Translations under genes and position numbers: made by a program
From: Planctomycetota bacterium
GTDB taxonomy: Bacteria > Planctomycetota > UBA1135
Assembly (NCBI GenBank): GCA_027623295.1
Contig: JAQBXR010000007.1
Coordinates: 1 to 43,551, forward strand
Length of the DNA stretch: 43,551 nt
Direction: 5' to 3'
Shown here: piece after piece, positions 15,431 to 24,300 of the stretch
Layout: the number at the start of each line of letters is the position of its first letter
How positions within the stretch are numbered: the first letter of the stretch is position 1
The notes under the pieces: generated by a model
Told to the model about the DNA's origin: nothing
Database searches by the model: none
Seen by the model: only the letters and a program-made list of their open reading frames with translations

Positions 15431-16126
15431 TTGAAACAAGCTCCGCTTCCAGATTGGCCCAGAGCGGAGGTTGCGGCCTCGGGGCAAAAGATTCTCAGTC
15501 GAGGGTCTAAGTGGAAGCCTGTGGTCTACCAAACCGAGAGCGCCGATGGCCGTCAGCGCGTGGTCAAGGATTGTGCGGCATTACCGTGGTATAGCCGTGG
15601 CTTGGCGCGCTTCTTAATGGGCCGTGAAAGGCGCTTAATGCGTAGAGTAGAGGGTATTTCTGGATTCCCGGTGGTGCGTGAGAAGATCGATCGCAACGCT
15701 TTCTCCATGGAGGTCCTAAAAGGCTCAGTATTAAACGCGGACACCTTCCGTTTAGCTCCCCGGCGCATTGCCGATGACCTGTTGCAGTTAGTGGCCAAGA
15801 TGCATACCCGTGGTGTATTCCACTTGGATTTGCGCCAGCGGCAGAACATCTTGCTTGGGCCCGGACTTGAGGTTTTAGTCTTAGATTTCGGTGCCGGTTG
15901 GGCGCCGAATCCAGTGGCGCGTAGGTTTTTTGGCAAGTTACTCGGCGAGGTCGATCGTTCGGCCGCTTTGAAGTACTTGGCGCAGTTCAGCCCCGACGAT
16001 TTGACCATGGAAGAGGCCGCAGAAGTCTTGCGTGGAATCCGCCGACGAAAAATGTGGATCTTGTCGCCGTATCGCTCGCGGGGTATCGAAGAAGCGGTGC
16101 AAAAACGCTTGCAAGATCGAAGCTAA
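15431..16126 (+). CDS. Kdo/lipopolysaccharide-kinase-like protein
   Basis: A 231-residue protein of the protein-kinase-like fold. The catalytic loop is FHLDLRQRQNILL (H-x-D-x5-N) and the metal-binding motif is VLDFGAGW (DFG). Spacing and the small N-lobe resemble InaA/WaaP/KdkA-type lipopolysaccharide kinases, which phosphorylate sugar residues of LPS. kdsB lies about 1.4 kb away, but the specific substrate is not shown. The start is a TTG: no ATG occurs for about 60 codons and no Shine-Dalgarno sequence is visible. It is in frame with the preceding methyltransferase, so coupled translation or stop readthrough is possible. Confidence 0.72.
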   Translation: MKQAPLPDWPRAEVAASGQKILSRGSKWKPVVYQTESADGRQRVVKDCAALPWYSRGLARFLMGRERRLMRRVEGISGFPVVREKIDRNAFSMEVLKGSVLNADTFRLAPRRIADDLLQLVAKMHTRGVFHLDLRQRQNILLGPGLEVLVLDFGAGWAPNPVARRFFGKLLGEVDRSAALKYLAQFSPDDLTMEEAAEVLRGIRRRKMWILSPYRSRGIEEAVQKRLQDRS

Positions 16127-16193
16127 GGCGCACCACAAAATGCTAGTGGCTATGACGATTTTCGCCACAAGATGTGGTACCACAAGATTTTGC

Positions 16194-16221
16194 TTGGATT
16201 TTCAATTTAGAACCATATATT
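16194..16221 (+). promoter_or_regulatory. Probable promoter of the LysM gene
   Basis: TTGGAT (16194-16199) and TATATT (16216-16221) are separated by 16 bp in an AT-rich stretch, just after the kinase-like gene. A strong ribosome-binding site AGGAGG follows at 16232-16237, seven bases before the ATG. Confidence 0.5.
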
Positions 16222-16244
16222 GAGGCTAACCAGGAGGGGACACC

Positions 16245-16928
16245 ATGGGAAGGCTCGAAAAACAGATCATCATCGGCGCGCTCGCATTAGTCGGAGTGCT
16301 ACTAGGAGTTGTCGTCGTCAAGGGGCTTAAGCCTCGTGACACCGAGGACACACGACCACCGCTATTCATTGATTTGGATCCAGCGGCAGGGATGGAATTG
16401 GAGCCCAAGGAGGACAGCGTGTTCCCTTCCTTTCCGCCGAGCCCAGGTGACAAGGGTAAGCAAGTCGCCAAGACTCCAAAGGAGACCGTGACCCCACCTG
16501 TGGAGCGGATCCAGCCTCCGGATTTGCCTAAGGCTGACCAACCGCGGCTCTACACCATCCAGAAGCACGACACCTTGTCCGAGATTGCACAGGAGCAGTT
16601 GGGCAGTCAGCGTCGCATGCAGGAGATTCTGGACGCCAACCCAGGTCTAGACGTGAAACATCTGGTCCCAGGTGAGACTTTGGTGCTTCCAGGCAAGAAC
16701 TCTGGTGCGGCAGCGGCCAAGGTGGAAAAAGATAGCGGCAAGGCCGTCGAAGCGGTTGCGGGGCGTCGCACCCACACTGTTTCTGCAGGCGATAGCTTGT
16801 GGAGCCTGGCCGAGAAGTATTACGGCAAGGGTTTCAAGGTGGATCGCATCGTGAGTGCGAACCCTAAGTTGCTTCCGGACAAAAACACCGTGCTGAACAT
16901 CGGCTGGGTGTTGGTTATTCCTGAGTAA
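16245..16928 (+). CDS. LysM peptidoglycan-binding protein with N-terminal membrane anchor
   Basis: A 227-residue protein. Residues about 8-27 are a transmembrane helix (IIIGALALVGVLLGVVVV), followed by a Pro/Lys-rich linker and two LysM domains. The first starts YTIQKHDTLSEIAQE (about 103) and the second HTVSAGDSLWSLAEKYYG (about 178), each ending in a G..L.IP-type strand. LysM domains bind glycan chains of peptidoglycan. The neighbour anmK recycles cell-wall sugar, so a cell-wall role fits. No catalytic domain is present. Confidence 0.9.
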   Translation: MGRLEKQIIIGALALVGVLLGVVVVKGLKPRDTEDTRPPLFIDLDPAAGMELEPKEDSVFPSFPPSPGDKGKQVAKTPKETVTPPVERIQPPDLPKADQPRLYTIQKHDTLSEIAQEQLGSQRRMQEILDANPGLDVKHLVPGETLVLPGKNSGAAAAKVEKDSGKAVEAVAGRRTHTVSAGDSLWSLAEKYYGKGFKVDRIVSANPKLLPDKNTVLNIGWVLVIPE

Positions 16929-16934
16929 AGCAGA

Positions 16935-18089
16935 GTGGAGCAAATGCGCGGCATTCCAAGCAGCGAGCCGCGCTACATCCTGGGATTGAATTCTGGGACA
17001 TCGGCCGATGCGGTTGACCTCGCCTTGGTGCGAATCACCGGCGAAGGACAACAACGTCAGGTGGAGCAGATGTCCGCAGCTGAGGCCCAGTTCCCAATCA
17101 AGCTGCAACAGGCGATTCATATGGCGCCTGCTTGGCAGCTGGCCGACGTGGCCCGTTTCGATATCGCCCTAGGTGCCTTCTTCGGACGTTGCGCCCGGGC
17201 TTTCCTCGATCGTTTGGATTTCCCGATGGAGCATCTGACTTGCATTGCGAGTCATGGGCAAACGGTTTACCACCACGACGGCAAACCTCTAGACGGTTCC
17301 ATGCAGCTGGGTGACTTGTCAATGCTCGCGCAAACTGCCGGCGCCGATGTCGTCGGCAACTTTCGAATGGCCGATCTCGCGGCTGGCGGTCAAGGCGCAC
17401 CGGTTTCGCCCTTTGCCGATTGGGTGTTGCACGGGGGCACTGGAGTGGAGCGGGTGATTCTGAATCTGGGTGGCCTGTGCAATATCACCTTGCTGCCTGA
17501 AACGGGCCCGCCCATTGCTTGGGATTCCGGACCGGCAAATGGTCCGCTCGACGTGCTCATGCGCGCCGAAGCCAACCAAGAAATGGATCCGGGTGGGGCC
17601 CTGGCTTCTTCCGGTACGGTCCAGAAAAAACTGCTCGAGCAACTCAAGCTGGACGATTATTTTTCCCTGCCGGCTCCCAAGAGCACCGGGCTCGAACGAT
17701 TTGGTGCCGCGCTGGCTCAAAAAGCTCGAGAAATGGAGCCGGAAATGGACCTTTGCAACATCCTAGCGACCTTGGCTGAACTGATCGCCTGGTCCATCGG
17801 CGAGAGCTTGAAGGCGGCTGGCTGGCAGGGGGGGGCGGTGTACGTTGCAGGAGGCGGTTTACACAATCTTGCTCTCCAAACGGCCCTTCACAGGCACCTG
17901 GGCGCAACGCGGGTCCATTCTTACGCAGATTTGGGCTTCGATCCCGACGCGCGCGAGGCCGTGGCCTTTGCACTTTTGGGCGATGCCTTCCTGCTCCAAG
18001 AGGTCAGTACTTGGCCAAGCACCACCGGATGTCATCATCAATGTGTCCTGGGGCAATGGTCTCCCGGACCTGTGCTTGACCGGACTTAG
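16935..18089 (+). CDS. anmK: Anhydro-N-acetylmuramic acid kinase
   Basis: Phosphorylates and opens 1,6-anhydro-MurNAc during peptidoglycan recycling, giving MurNAc-6-phosphate. At 384 residues it has normal length. The ATP-binding motif near the N-terminus reads GLNSGTSADAVD (usual GxMSGTSLDGVD); later motifs are ASHGQTVYHHDG, NLGGLCNITLLP, WDSGPANGPLDVLM and VYVAGGGLHN. The listed start is GTG at 16935; an ATG at 16944 with GGAG just before it is equally possible. It begins six bases after the LysM gene, so the two probably share a transcript. Confidence 0.92.
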   Translation: MEQMRGIPSSEPRYILGLNSGTSADAVDLALVRITGEGQQRQVEQMSAAEAQFPIKLQQAIHMAPAWQLADVARFDIALGAFFGRCARAFLDRLDFPMEHLTCIASHGQTVYHHDGKPLDGSMQLGDLSMLAQTAGADVVGNFRMADLAAGGQGAPVSPFADWVLHGGTGVERVILNLGGLCNITLLPETGPPIAWDSGPANGPLDVLMRAEANQEMDPGGALASSGTVQKKLLEQLKLDDYFSLPAPKSTGLERFGAALAQKAREMEPEMDLCNILATLAELIAWSIGESLKAAGWQGGAVYVAGGGLHNLALQTALHRHLGATRVHSYADLGFDPDAREAVAFALLGDAFLLQEVSTWPSTTGCHHQCVLGQWSPGPVLDRT

Positions 18090-18188
18090 GTCGTTCTTAT
18101 GATGTTGCCTACGTAACTGCCGTGACTAACGGTCCGTCTACGTGTTTCCCTTGCTTTACCCGAGCCCACTCAAGAACCAGGGTAGAAA

Positions 18189-20168
18189 ATGAGCCTCATT
18201 CGGACATCGGCGCTGCGCCTTCTCGTAGGTGCAACTCTCTTTACTGTTTCCGCGACTTCCGCGAACGCACAAACCTCGCAAGAGCTGCTTGATCAGGGCA
18301 TGGCTGCCTATCATCAAGGCAACTATGAGGCTGCAACGGCTAAGTTCCGCGAAATCGTCGCATCGAACCCATCTAATGGCGATGCCTTGCAGATGCTTCA
18401 CCAAAGTGAAGATGCTCTGCTTGAGCTTCTCATTGAAGGTGGCGAGTTCGAAGCATTCGCACGGGAAATCCTTGCATCGGCACGCAGCGAAGGCCGCGAA
18501 GCCATGCGTGACCTAGATGCTGCTGCAACTGCAGCGGAAGGTTGCTTCTCGGATTCCTACTCAGACCGCGCCAACGCGATCTTTGCACTAAGCCAGAACT
18601 TCGGTCCATTCGGAGCTGTCCCTCTGGTTTCTGCAATGGGCGACTCCAATGAGAGTCGTCGCTTGGCTGCGATTTACGCCTTGTCGCGTATGGGCTCCAA
18701 CATGGTGTTGCCCGTTTTGGCCGCCACCCACTCCACCAACACCGAGGTGCGTTTGAGCTCCCTGCACGTGTTGAATGCGCTTGGTGATCCCCGCGCTATG
18801 GCTCGCATTGCCGACATGGCCGCGAATGATGCCGATGGCTCAGTCCAAGCTTTGGCTAGCTCCATCGCAAGTGGCGATGCAGCACAAATGCTTCTCGAGC
18901 AAGGCTCGCATTACTTCCACCACGACATGGTGCGTGGTTTAGCTCCAACCGAGAACTACGGCGTTTTGTGGACCATCGATGGCCGCAGCCTGAACCCGTA
19001 CGACGTGCCACAGAACGTGGTCGAAATCGAGCTCGCTAAGCACAGTCTGCTACGTGCCATGGAACTTGGCGCAATGGGCGCTGAATGGCGCCTGGGCATG
19101 ATTTACGCCACCGAGGTTGCTCTACTTCAAGGTCACGGTGAAGATCTCGCCGAGCAAATGACCGCGCAGAACAACGCACTCTTGACCCTGAGTCACAGCT
19201 CTCTGGACGAAGCACTGACCCACGCGGTCCGTGACCACCGTGCAGCTGCTGCAGAGGTCCTGATTGCAGCTCTAGATGGTGCCGGTGGTAAAGCTTGGAA
19301 CAGCTTGCACGAAGCTCTACAGAGTCCAATCCCAAGCATCAGCCACAGTGCTGCCATCGCTTTGGCACACCAAGGTGAGTACGGCGCCGACGTCACCAGC
19401 AACCTTGCTGCTGCACTCGGTCTCGACGCACAACGCACCGTGCATATCATCGACGGCAATGCAGATCGCGCAGGCGCTCTTGCAGACGCACTGATGATGG
19501 CTGGAGTAGACGTGACCGTTGCATCTGACGGAGCTTCTGGCTTGGTCAACATGCACCTCGGCCTCAACGTAGATGCTTTCGTGATTGCAGATCCACTCCC
19601 TGACCTTTACGCAGGCCGCGTGGTCAAGAGTCTGCGTATGGACAACCGTTTCGGTAGCACTCCGGTCTTCGTCCTCGGCAACGATGGCACCGGCGACATG
19701 GATGCAGAAGTCGTCGATTCGGTCGATGCTGCAACTGTCATGGGAAGCTTTGCTGACCTAGATGCGCAGCGCGAGCGTTACGTCGCCATGGCAACTGCCG
19801 CGGCTAAGGCTTTGGCTCACGCAGCTCACGACGGTCAAGTCGGTTCCGCAACTAGCGCCATGATTGGTGCTCTTGGCCGTGCAGACGGCATTGCTAAGTA
19901 CGCAGCTCACGGTATTGGTTTCTCGGGTGACGGTTCGGCCGCTCCAGCACTGCTTGCAGTGGTTTCCAACACCGGGCGTAGCTCGGAAGTGCGCTCTGCA
20001 GCAGCTGCTGCACTGGGCAATCTCTTCGCACGCAGCGGCGTCGCAGTAGACACCGCAGCTCTTCAGTCTGCAATGACCGAAGGCGATGCAGCACTGTCTG
20101 CAGCTTGCGCACGCGCCATTGGCGTGATGGGTGGTGGGCATCTGTCCGCTGGCGTAAGCGTTCAGTAA
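18189..20168 (+). CDS. Exported TPR/HEAT-repeat protein with a receiver-like domain
   Basis: A 659-residue alanine-rich protein. A signal peptide (about 1-27, ending ANAQ) is followed by a TPR unit (about 31-75, with QGMAAYHQGNYEAATAKFRE), HEAT-like helical repeats (about 125-230 and 330-410), a Rossmann-like segment (about 416-510) and further HEAT-like repeats (about 535-650). The middle segment follows the response-regulator receiver pattern: VHIIDGNADR, a mid-helix, VTVASDGASG, an Asp at 468 in FVIADPLPDL, and PVFVLGN. The second acidic residue, the switch Thr/Ser and the conserved Lys are not evident, so it is likely a pseudo-receiver. Since receivers are normally cytoplasmic, its export is unusual. 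Probably a scaffold; function unknown. Preceded by no clear promoter. Confidence 0.75.
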   Translation: MSLIRTSALRLLVGATLFTVSATSANAQTSQELLDQGMAAYHQGNYEAATAKFREIVASNPSNGDALQMLHQSEDALLELLIEGGEFEAFAREILASARSEGREAMRDLDAAATAAEGCFSDSYSDRANAIFALSQNFGPFGAVPLVSAMGDSNESRRLAAIYALSRMGSNMVLPVLAATHSTNTEVRLSSLHVLNALGDPRAMARIADMAANDADGSVQALASSIASGDAAQMLLEQGSHYFHHDMVRGLAPTENYGVLWTIDGRSLNPYDVPQNVVEIELAKHSLLRAMELGAMGAEWRLGMIYATEVALLQGHGEDLAEQMTAQNNALLTLSHSSLDEALTHAVRDHRAAAAEVLIAALDGAGGKAWNSLHEALQSPIPSISHSAAIALAHQGEYGADVTSNLAAALGLDAQRTVHIIDGNADRAGALADALMMAGVDVTVASDGASGLVNMHLGLNVDAFVIADPLPDLYAGRVVKSLRMDNRFGSTPVFVLGNDGTGDMDAEVVDSVDAATVMGSFADLDAQRERYVAMATAAAKALAHAAHDGQVGSATSAMIGALGRADGIAKYAAHGIGFSGDGSAAPALLAVVSNTGRSSEVRSAAAAALGNLFARSGVAVDTAALQSAMTEGDAALSAACARAIGVMGGGHLSAGVSVQ

Positions 20169-20221
20169 AAAGGCAAATACTTTGCGCCGGCTCCGGCCAG
20201 CGCTAAACTTTGCCCCCCAAT

Positions 20222-20255
20222 GAGCCGGTCTACTGCGGTAGGCCGGCTCTTCTTT
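20222..20255 (+). terminator. Intrinsic terminator after the HEAT-repeat gene
   Basis: A 12-bp stem (20222-20233 with 20238-20249, one G-U pair) closed by a TGCG tetraloop is followed by TTCTTT. It separates the protein gene from the tRNA gene. Confidence 0.85.
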
Positions 20256-20264
20256 CAAAAACAC

Positions 20265-20339
20265 GCCAGAGTAGCTCAGGGGTAGAGCACCGCTTTCGTA
20301 AAGCGGCGGTCACGAGTTCAAATCTCGTCTCTGGCTCCA
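20265..20339 (+). tRNA. tRNA-Thr (anticodon CGU)
   Basis: Acceptor stem GCCAGAG/CTCTGGC, D-arm GCTC/GAGC, anticodon stem CCGCT/AGCGG with loop TTCGTAA giving anticodon CGT, T-arm with TTCAAAT, and an encoded CCA end. The whole is 75 nt. It reads ACG codons. Confidence 0.96.
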
Positions 20340-20348
20340 AAACTGACA

Positions 20349-20374
20349 ACCCGCATGCTTGCCGGCATGCGGGT
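20349..20374 (+). terminator. Perfect hairpin downstream of tRNA-Thr
   Basis: A 10-bp perfect stem (20349-20358 with 20365-20374) with a 6-nt loop starts 10 bp after the tRNA. No U-run follows, so it may be a processing signal or an inefficient terminator. Confidence 0.5.
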
Positions 20375-20395
20375 GACGTGAGAGCCTTGAAGCGA

Positions 20396-20562
20396 TTACG
20401 GCAGCACTTCTCGCACTATGGCATTGGTCTTTCTCGACTGCCCCGCAAAGGGACCGGCGAGAGTCACTGCCTGCAAACCAATCTCGCCAAGCGGAGCCAG
20501 GGGGGGCACATCGGCGGTGAAGGCTGCGTTGCCTTGGGCGTCGGACATGGTGAGTCCAAGCA
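20396..20562 (-). pseudogene. C-terminal remnant of a secreted protein
   Basis: The minus strand from about 20562 to the TAA at 20396-20398 reads LGLTMSDAQGNAAFTADVPP, then LAPLGEIGLQAVTLAGPF and TNAIVREVLP. This is the look of the last beta-strands of secreted Planctomycetota proteins, which often end with such a G-N-A...TNA pattern. It has no start of its own; the frame is abutted by the malic enzyme fragment in another frame. I infer a deletion junction near 20560. Family assignment is tentative. Confidence 0.4.
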
Positions 20563-21311
20563 GTATAGACCGGTTCGTACATCTGGGCTCTGATGTGTTC
20601 CCGCAGGTCTTTAGGGCGGGGCGCTGGCGCGAGGCCCTCGACGTATGCTTGCTCCGCGACAGCGTTGGCGATTTCTAAGGACACGGCTCGGATCTCCGAG
20701 AGGGGCGGGTACAGCGCGCCGGCCTCGAGGCGCGCGTCACTCACCTGCGATGCCAGAGCTCGCGCGGCGGCTAAAAACATATCCTCCGAAACCCGGGTTG
20801 CGCGACATGCAATGGCTCCGAGGCCAACCCCGGGAAAGATGTAGGCGTTGTTGCCCTGCGCTGGACGATGGCACCGACCGTCGAGCTCGACCGTTTCGAA
20901 CGGGCTTCCGCTGGCGAAGATGGCGCTTCCTTTGGACCACGTGTAGGCCTGTTCCGCGGTGCACTCTGCGCGTGATGTTGGGTTGGAGAGCGCAAAGATG
21001 ACGGGGCGCTTGTTGAACTCCGACATCGCCTCAATGACTTCGCGCGTGAAGGTGCCCGGTGCTCCGGTCGCCCCGATCAGGATGTGGGGCCGAAGGTGAC
21101 GCAACGCTTCGACGAAGCCCATCGCGGCACCCTCATGAGCGTAAGGAAGATTGTGAGGTTGGAGATCCTTTCGCGACGCGACGAGGAGTCCGTGAATGTC
21201 AACGAAGGACAATCGCCTCGTAGCGTCCGCGCGCGGCAGCCCAGCCGCGACGAAGGCCTCGGTCATCAAGTCGGCGATCCCTGTTGCGGCGGACCCGGCG
21301 CCGAGGGGAAG
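20563..21311 (-). pseudogene. Malic enzyme, 5'-truncated fragment
   Basis: The minus strand carries the C-terminal half of an NAD(P)-malic enzyme. It begins right after a TAG (21312-21314) with LGAGSAATGIADLMTEAF, the dinucleotide-binding motif, and continues through VDIHGLLVASR, ILIGATGAPGTFT, FALSNPTSRAECTAEQAY, FPGVGLGAIACRATR and MYEPVY, which is normally the end of the enzyme. The N-terminal half, with the catalytic Tyr and substrate site, is absent: upstream sequence is unrelated. The frame then reads into unrelated codons as far as 20310, over the tRNA. The fragment looks more GC-rich than its surroundings. Probably a dead acquired gene. Confidence 0.75.
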
Positions 21312-21375
21312 CTACGACTCAAGTCATTGCCGCCCATAGGGATTGGTGGTTACAGTGACCGTACTGCCAGCCAAG

Positions 21376-24300
21376 CTATCGAGGGAAACGTGTTTCGGTT
21401 CTTGTGTTTGCGCAGCAGAGGAGTTCGCGAAGGACGATGTTGCGGAATTCAATAACTGCGCCTTCGGATTGGAGCGCAATAGGGCCAGACCAATGGGCTG
21501 CCCAAGTAGCCATGTTTTGAATCTCGCCATTCACTTCCAGTGTGACCTGGCTGCCGTGCACGCGAATGCGGTAGTGGTTCCACTCTCCTAGCGGCCTTTC
21601 GTTGCTCGGTTGCATCTTCATGGTGTGACGCCCGGAGGTGCGGGCAGCATCGACTTGGAGCGGAAAGGCGTCGATGTTCCAAATATCGCCCGCGTTGCCG
21701 GAGTGGAGCTGCGCCTCAATGCTTTGCGGCCACACCTTATGGGGTTCTTGAACGCGTAGCAGTACACCGGAGTTCCCCGGACCGCTAGAAGGGTCGCCGC
21801 GCCAGTCGAGTTCGATTTCATAATCGGTGTAGGCGGCTTCGGTGTACATATAGCCTATGGGTTGGCCTTCGCAGCGCAGAACGCCATCATTCACGCTCCA
21901 CACTTGCTTTGGATCTATGCCCTCAGGCAGTTGGAATTTCCATCCGGAGAGATCGATACCGTTGAACAAAGAGACGGCTGGACCAAACTTAGCTTCCTCT
22001 TTCTGGTTGTGACTGAGGAAACTAACTAGGTCGGCTAGGTCCTGTTCACTTAAACCAAGGGAGCTCGCGGGTGGCATGGAGGAAACCTCTTGATGCACCC
22101 GGGAGACGACTTCCTTGGCTTCGAAAACTTGGCGGGCGCCGGTGGAATCACGCAGCACAATGCGCTCGCCATCGGCAAGAATGGCACCCGCAAGGTGGCG
22201 TCCGTCGGTGAGGGTGAAAACCCAGGTGTCATATCCAAAGGCAACCGAGGCGCTTGGAGAGACGAGAGCGTCCATGAGTCCTCGCCGTCCATACTTTGCG
22301 CCGATGACACTGAGGTCGGGGCCGAGGCTACCACCGAGGTCTTCGTAAGTGTGACAGGCAAAGCAAGTGCCGCGTCCACGGAAGAGCTCTTGACCGCGGT
22401 ATGGATCTCCAGGGAGAGCGGCGAGGGCATCGAGCGGTGCGTAATTGGATTCCGAAACGAAAACTTCCGATGCCAATGCACGCACCGAAAGGTCCGCGTG
22501 TTTCCGTAAGCTTGGTCCGACGGCAGCGAGCACCGCGTCTGGGAGCTGCTCGGCTTTGGCTTGTTGCAGCAGGAAGAGTGCACCTGCGGAATCTTGCACT
22601 AAGGTTTTGGCAGCTTCCACATCGCCTGCGCTAGCGGCCTTTTCACGTGCCGCAATGGCTTCGGCGTCGCGGGTGCGCTCAATGTGCACCGAAAACCGGA
22701 TCGAAGTTCGATTGCCTTGCGTGGTGCCATTATCGTCGGCGGCGCAAGCTCCAATCAGGCGAGTCGCACCGGCGGGAACCTGAATCGCAATGCGCGAAGG
22801 AGCGTGAGTTCCAATGCCGATTGCATATTCGGTGCCGCCTACATCTAGGGAGCCACCTACGCAGTCTGCATTTTTGCGTACCGAACCCCAGCCGGCTTCC
22901 GCTTCGATCCAAGTGGCGGCATTGACCGATTGTGTGCCGCTTTCGGTTTCAAAACGCAGGTCAAGCCAATCGCCCCAATCGCTGGAGTTGCCATCTTCGT
23001 TGTCGCTTACGACTAACCAGATGACATCGGCGCGGTCGAGGTCAACATCGATGGTGGCCGTGGTGGCATCGCGCAGGACATCGCTTTGCCAGGTGAGTTC
23101 GGCCTTTTCAAAGTCACCGGCAAGGGCATCGCCAAGGTCAAAGTTGCGCCAATCATTTTCGGCGCGATGACGAATCCAATAGCCGGACATCTCGCGTAAA
23201 TCTTGCGGGCCGTTCAGCGCGAGCAGCAGCATGGCATCGGCGGCTTCGCGGTGTGACATGAATGCGATGGCATCGATGGCACGAAGACGCAAGGGGAGCG
23301 GGTGGCTTGCATCGTTTGCATAAGCCATAAGCCAGTTCAGTGATTCCGGCGGATGTAGACGCCACACTAATGGCAACCGGGTGTCGTCGTCAGTTTCTGC
23401 GGTGAGGATCTTGGTGAACAGGGAAGACTCCTTACCGTCTGCGCCGAGGCCGAGACATTCGAGGTAGACGCGGTCTTCAAGCGGGCCTTGTAGGGCATAT
23501 TCCATCCACAATTGTTCGACGTTTTCTCCTTCTTCATCACGCATCGAGGCCGCAATGCGTGCACGCACGTAAGGGGAGGGATCGTTTTTGAGTCCAGTGG
23601 CGAGGTCGTTGGAGTATCCGTGATGGCGTGTCCATGCGCGGTAGATGGAGACTCGGAAACGTTCCGATTCGTTGAAGAAGTCCGGGTTAAGCAAGTCCTC
23701 GTTGCTAACTTGGGCAATTCTTTTGGAAATCACCTCGGCCAAGGTGGCATCCAGTGCATAGCCGATATTTGGGTGCCAGGTCCTACCGATGTGCGAGATG
23801 GACTCTACTCGTGCATCCACCGACTCCTGCGATTCGGTAATACGAATGATGCGCCCATAAGCCTCACGATCTCCAGCCTGATGCCCGCCAACTCCTGGAT
23901 CAAACCAGTCTGCGACATAAATCGAACCATCGGGCGCCACCGCAACATCGCTGGGGCGGAACCAGTGGCCGCGATCGCCGGTGACTTCGTAAGCCGGTTG
24001 AATCAGAATGCCTTCTTCCAGTTCAAGCGCAGCACCTTGAATGTAGGGGCGATGGGTGAAAACCAAAGAACGACCGGCATCTGCATTGAGTACGGTGCCG
24101 AACAACTGTGGAAACTTATGACCTTCATAAACGGTCACACCAGTCGGGCCACCGGCACCATTCGCCGTACCTAGTGGCATCACACCTGGGTCTTCCTGAT
24201 GCCAATGCGCACTCAGCGTCTCTTGGCCAGGACGTCGGTCGGCGCCCCAGAAACGGCTGCCATCGGTGCTGAAATAACCATAATTGCCACCTTCCACAAT

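Noticed and set aside
20210..20593. Open frame across tRNA-Thr
   Set aside because: It runs through the tRNA and its peptide is the typical spurious translation of a tRNA gene.
20265..21375. Integrated element bounded by tRNA-Thr att sites
   Set aside because: I found no second copy of the tRNA-Thr 3' end near 21310-21375 and no integrase, so only gene decay is claimed.
23512..24174. Plus-strand open frame opposite the heme/DUF1080 gene
   Set aside because: Antisense shadow of a well-supported long gene. The same applies to 29116-29781 opposite the DUF885 gene.
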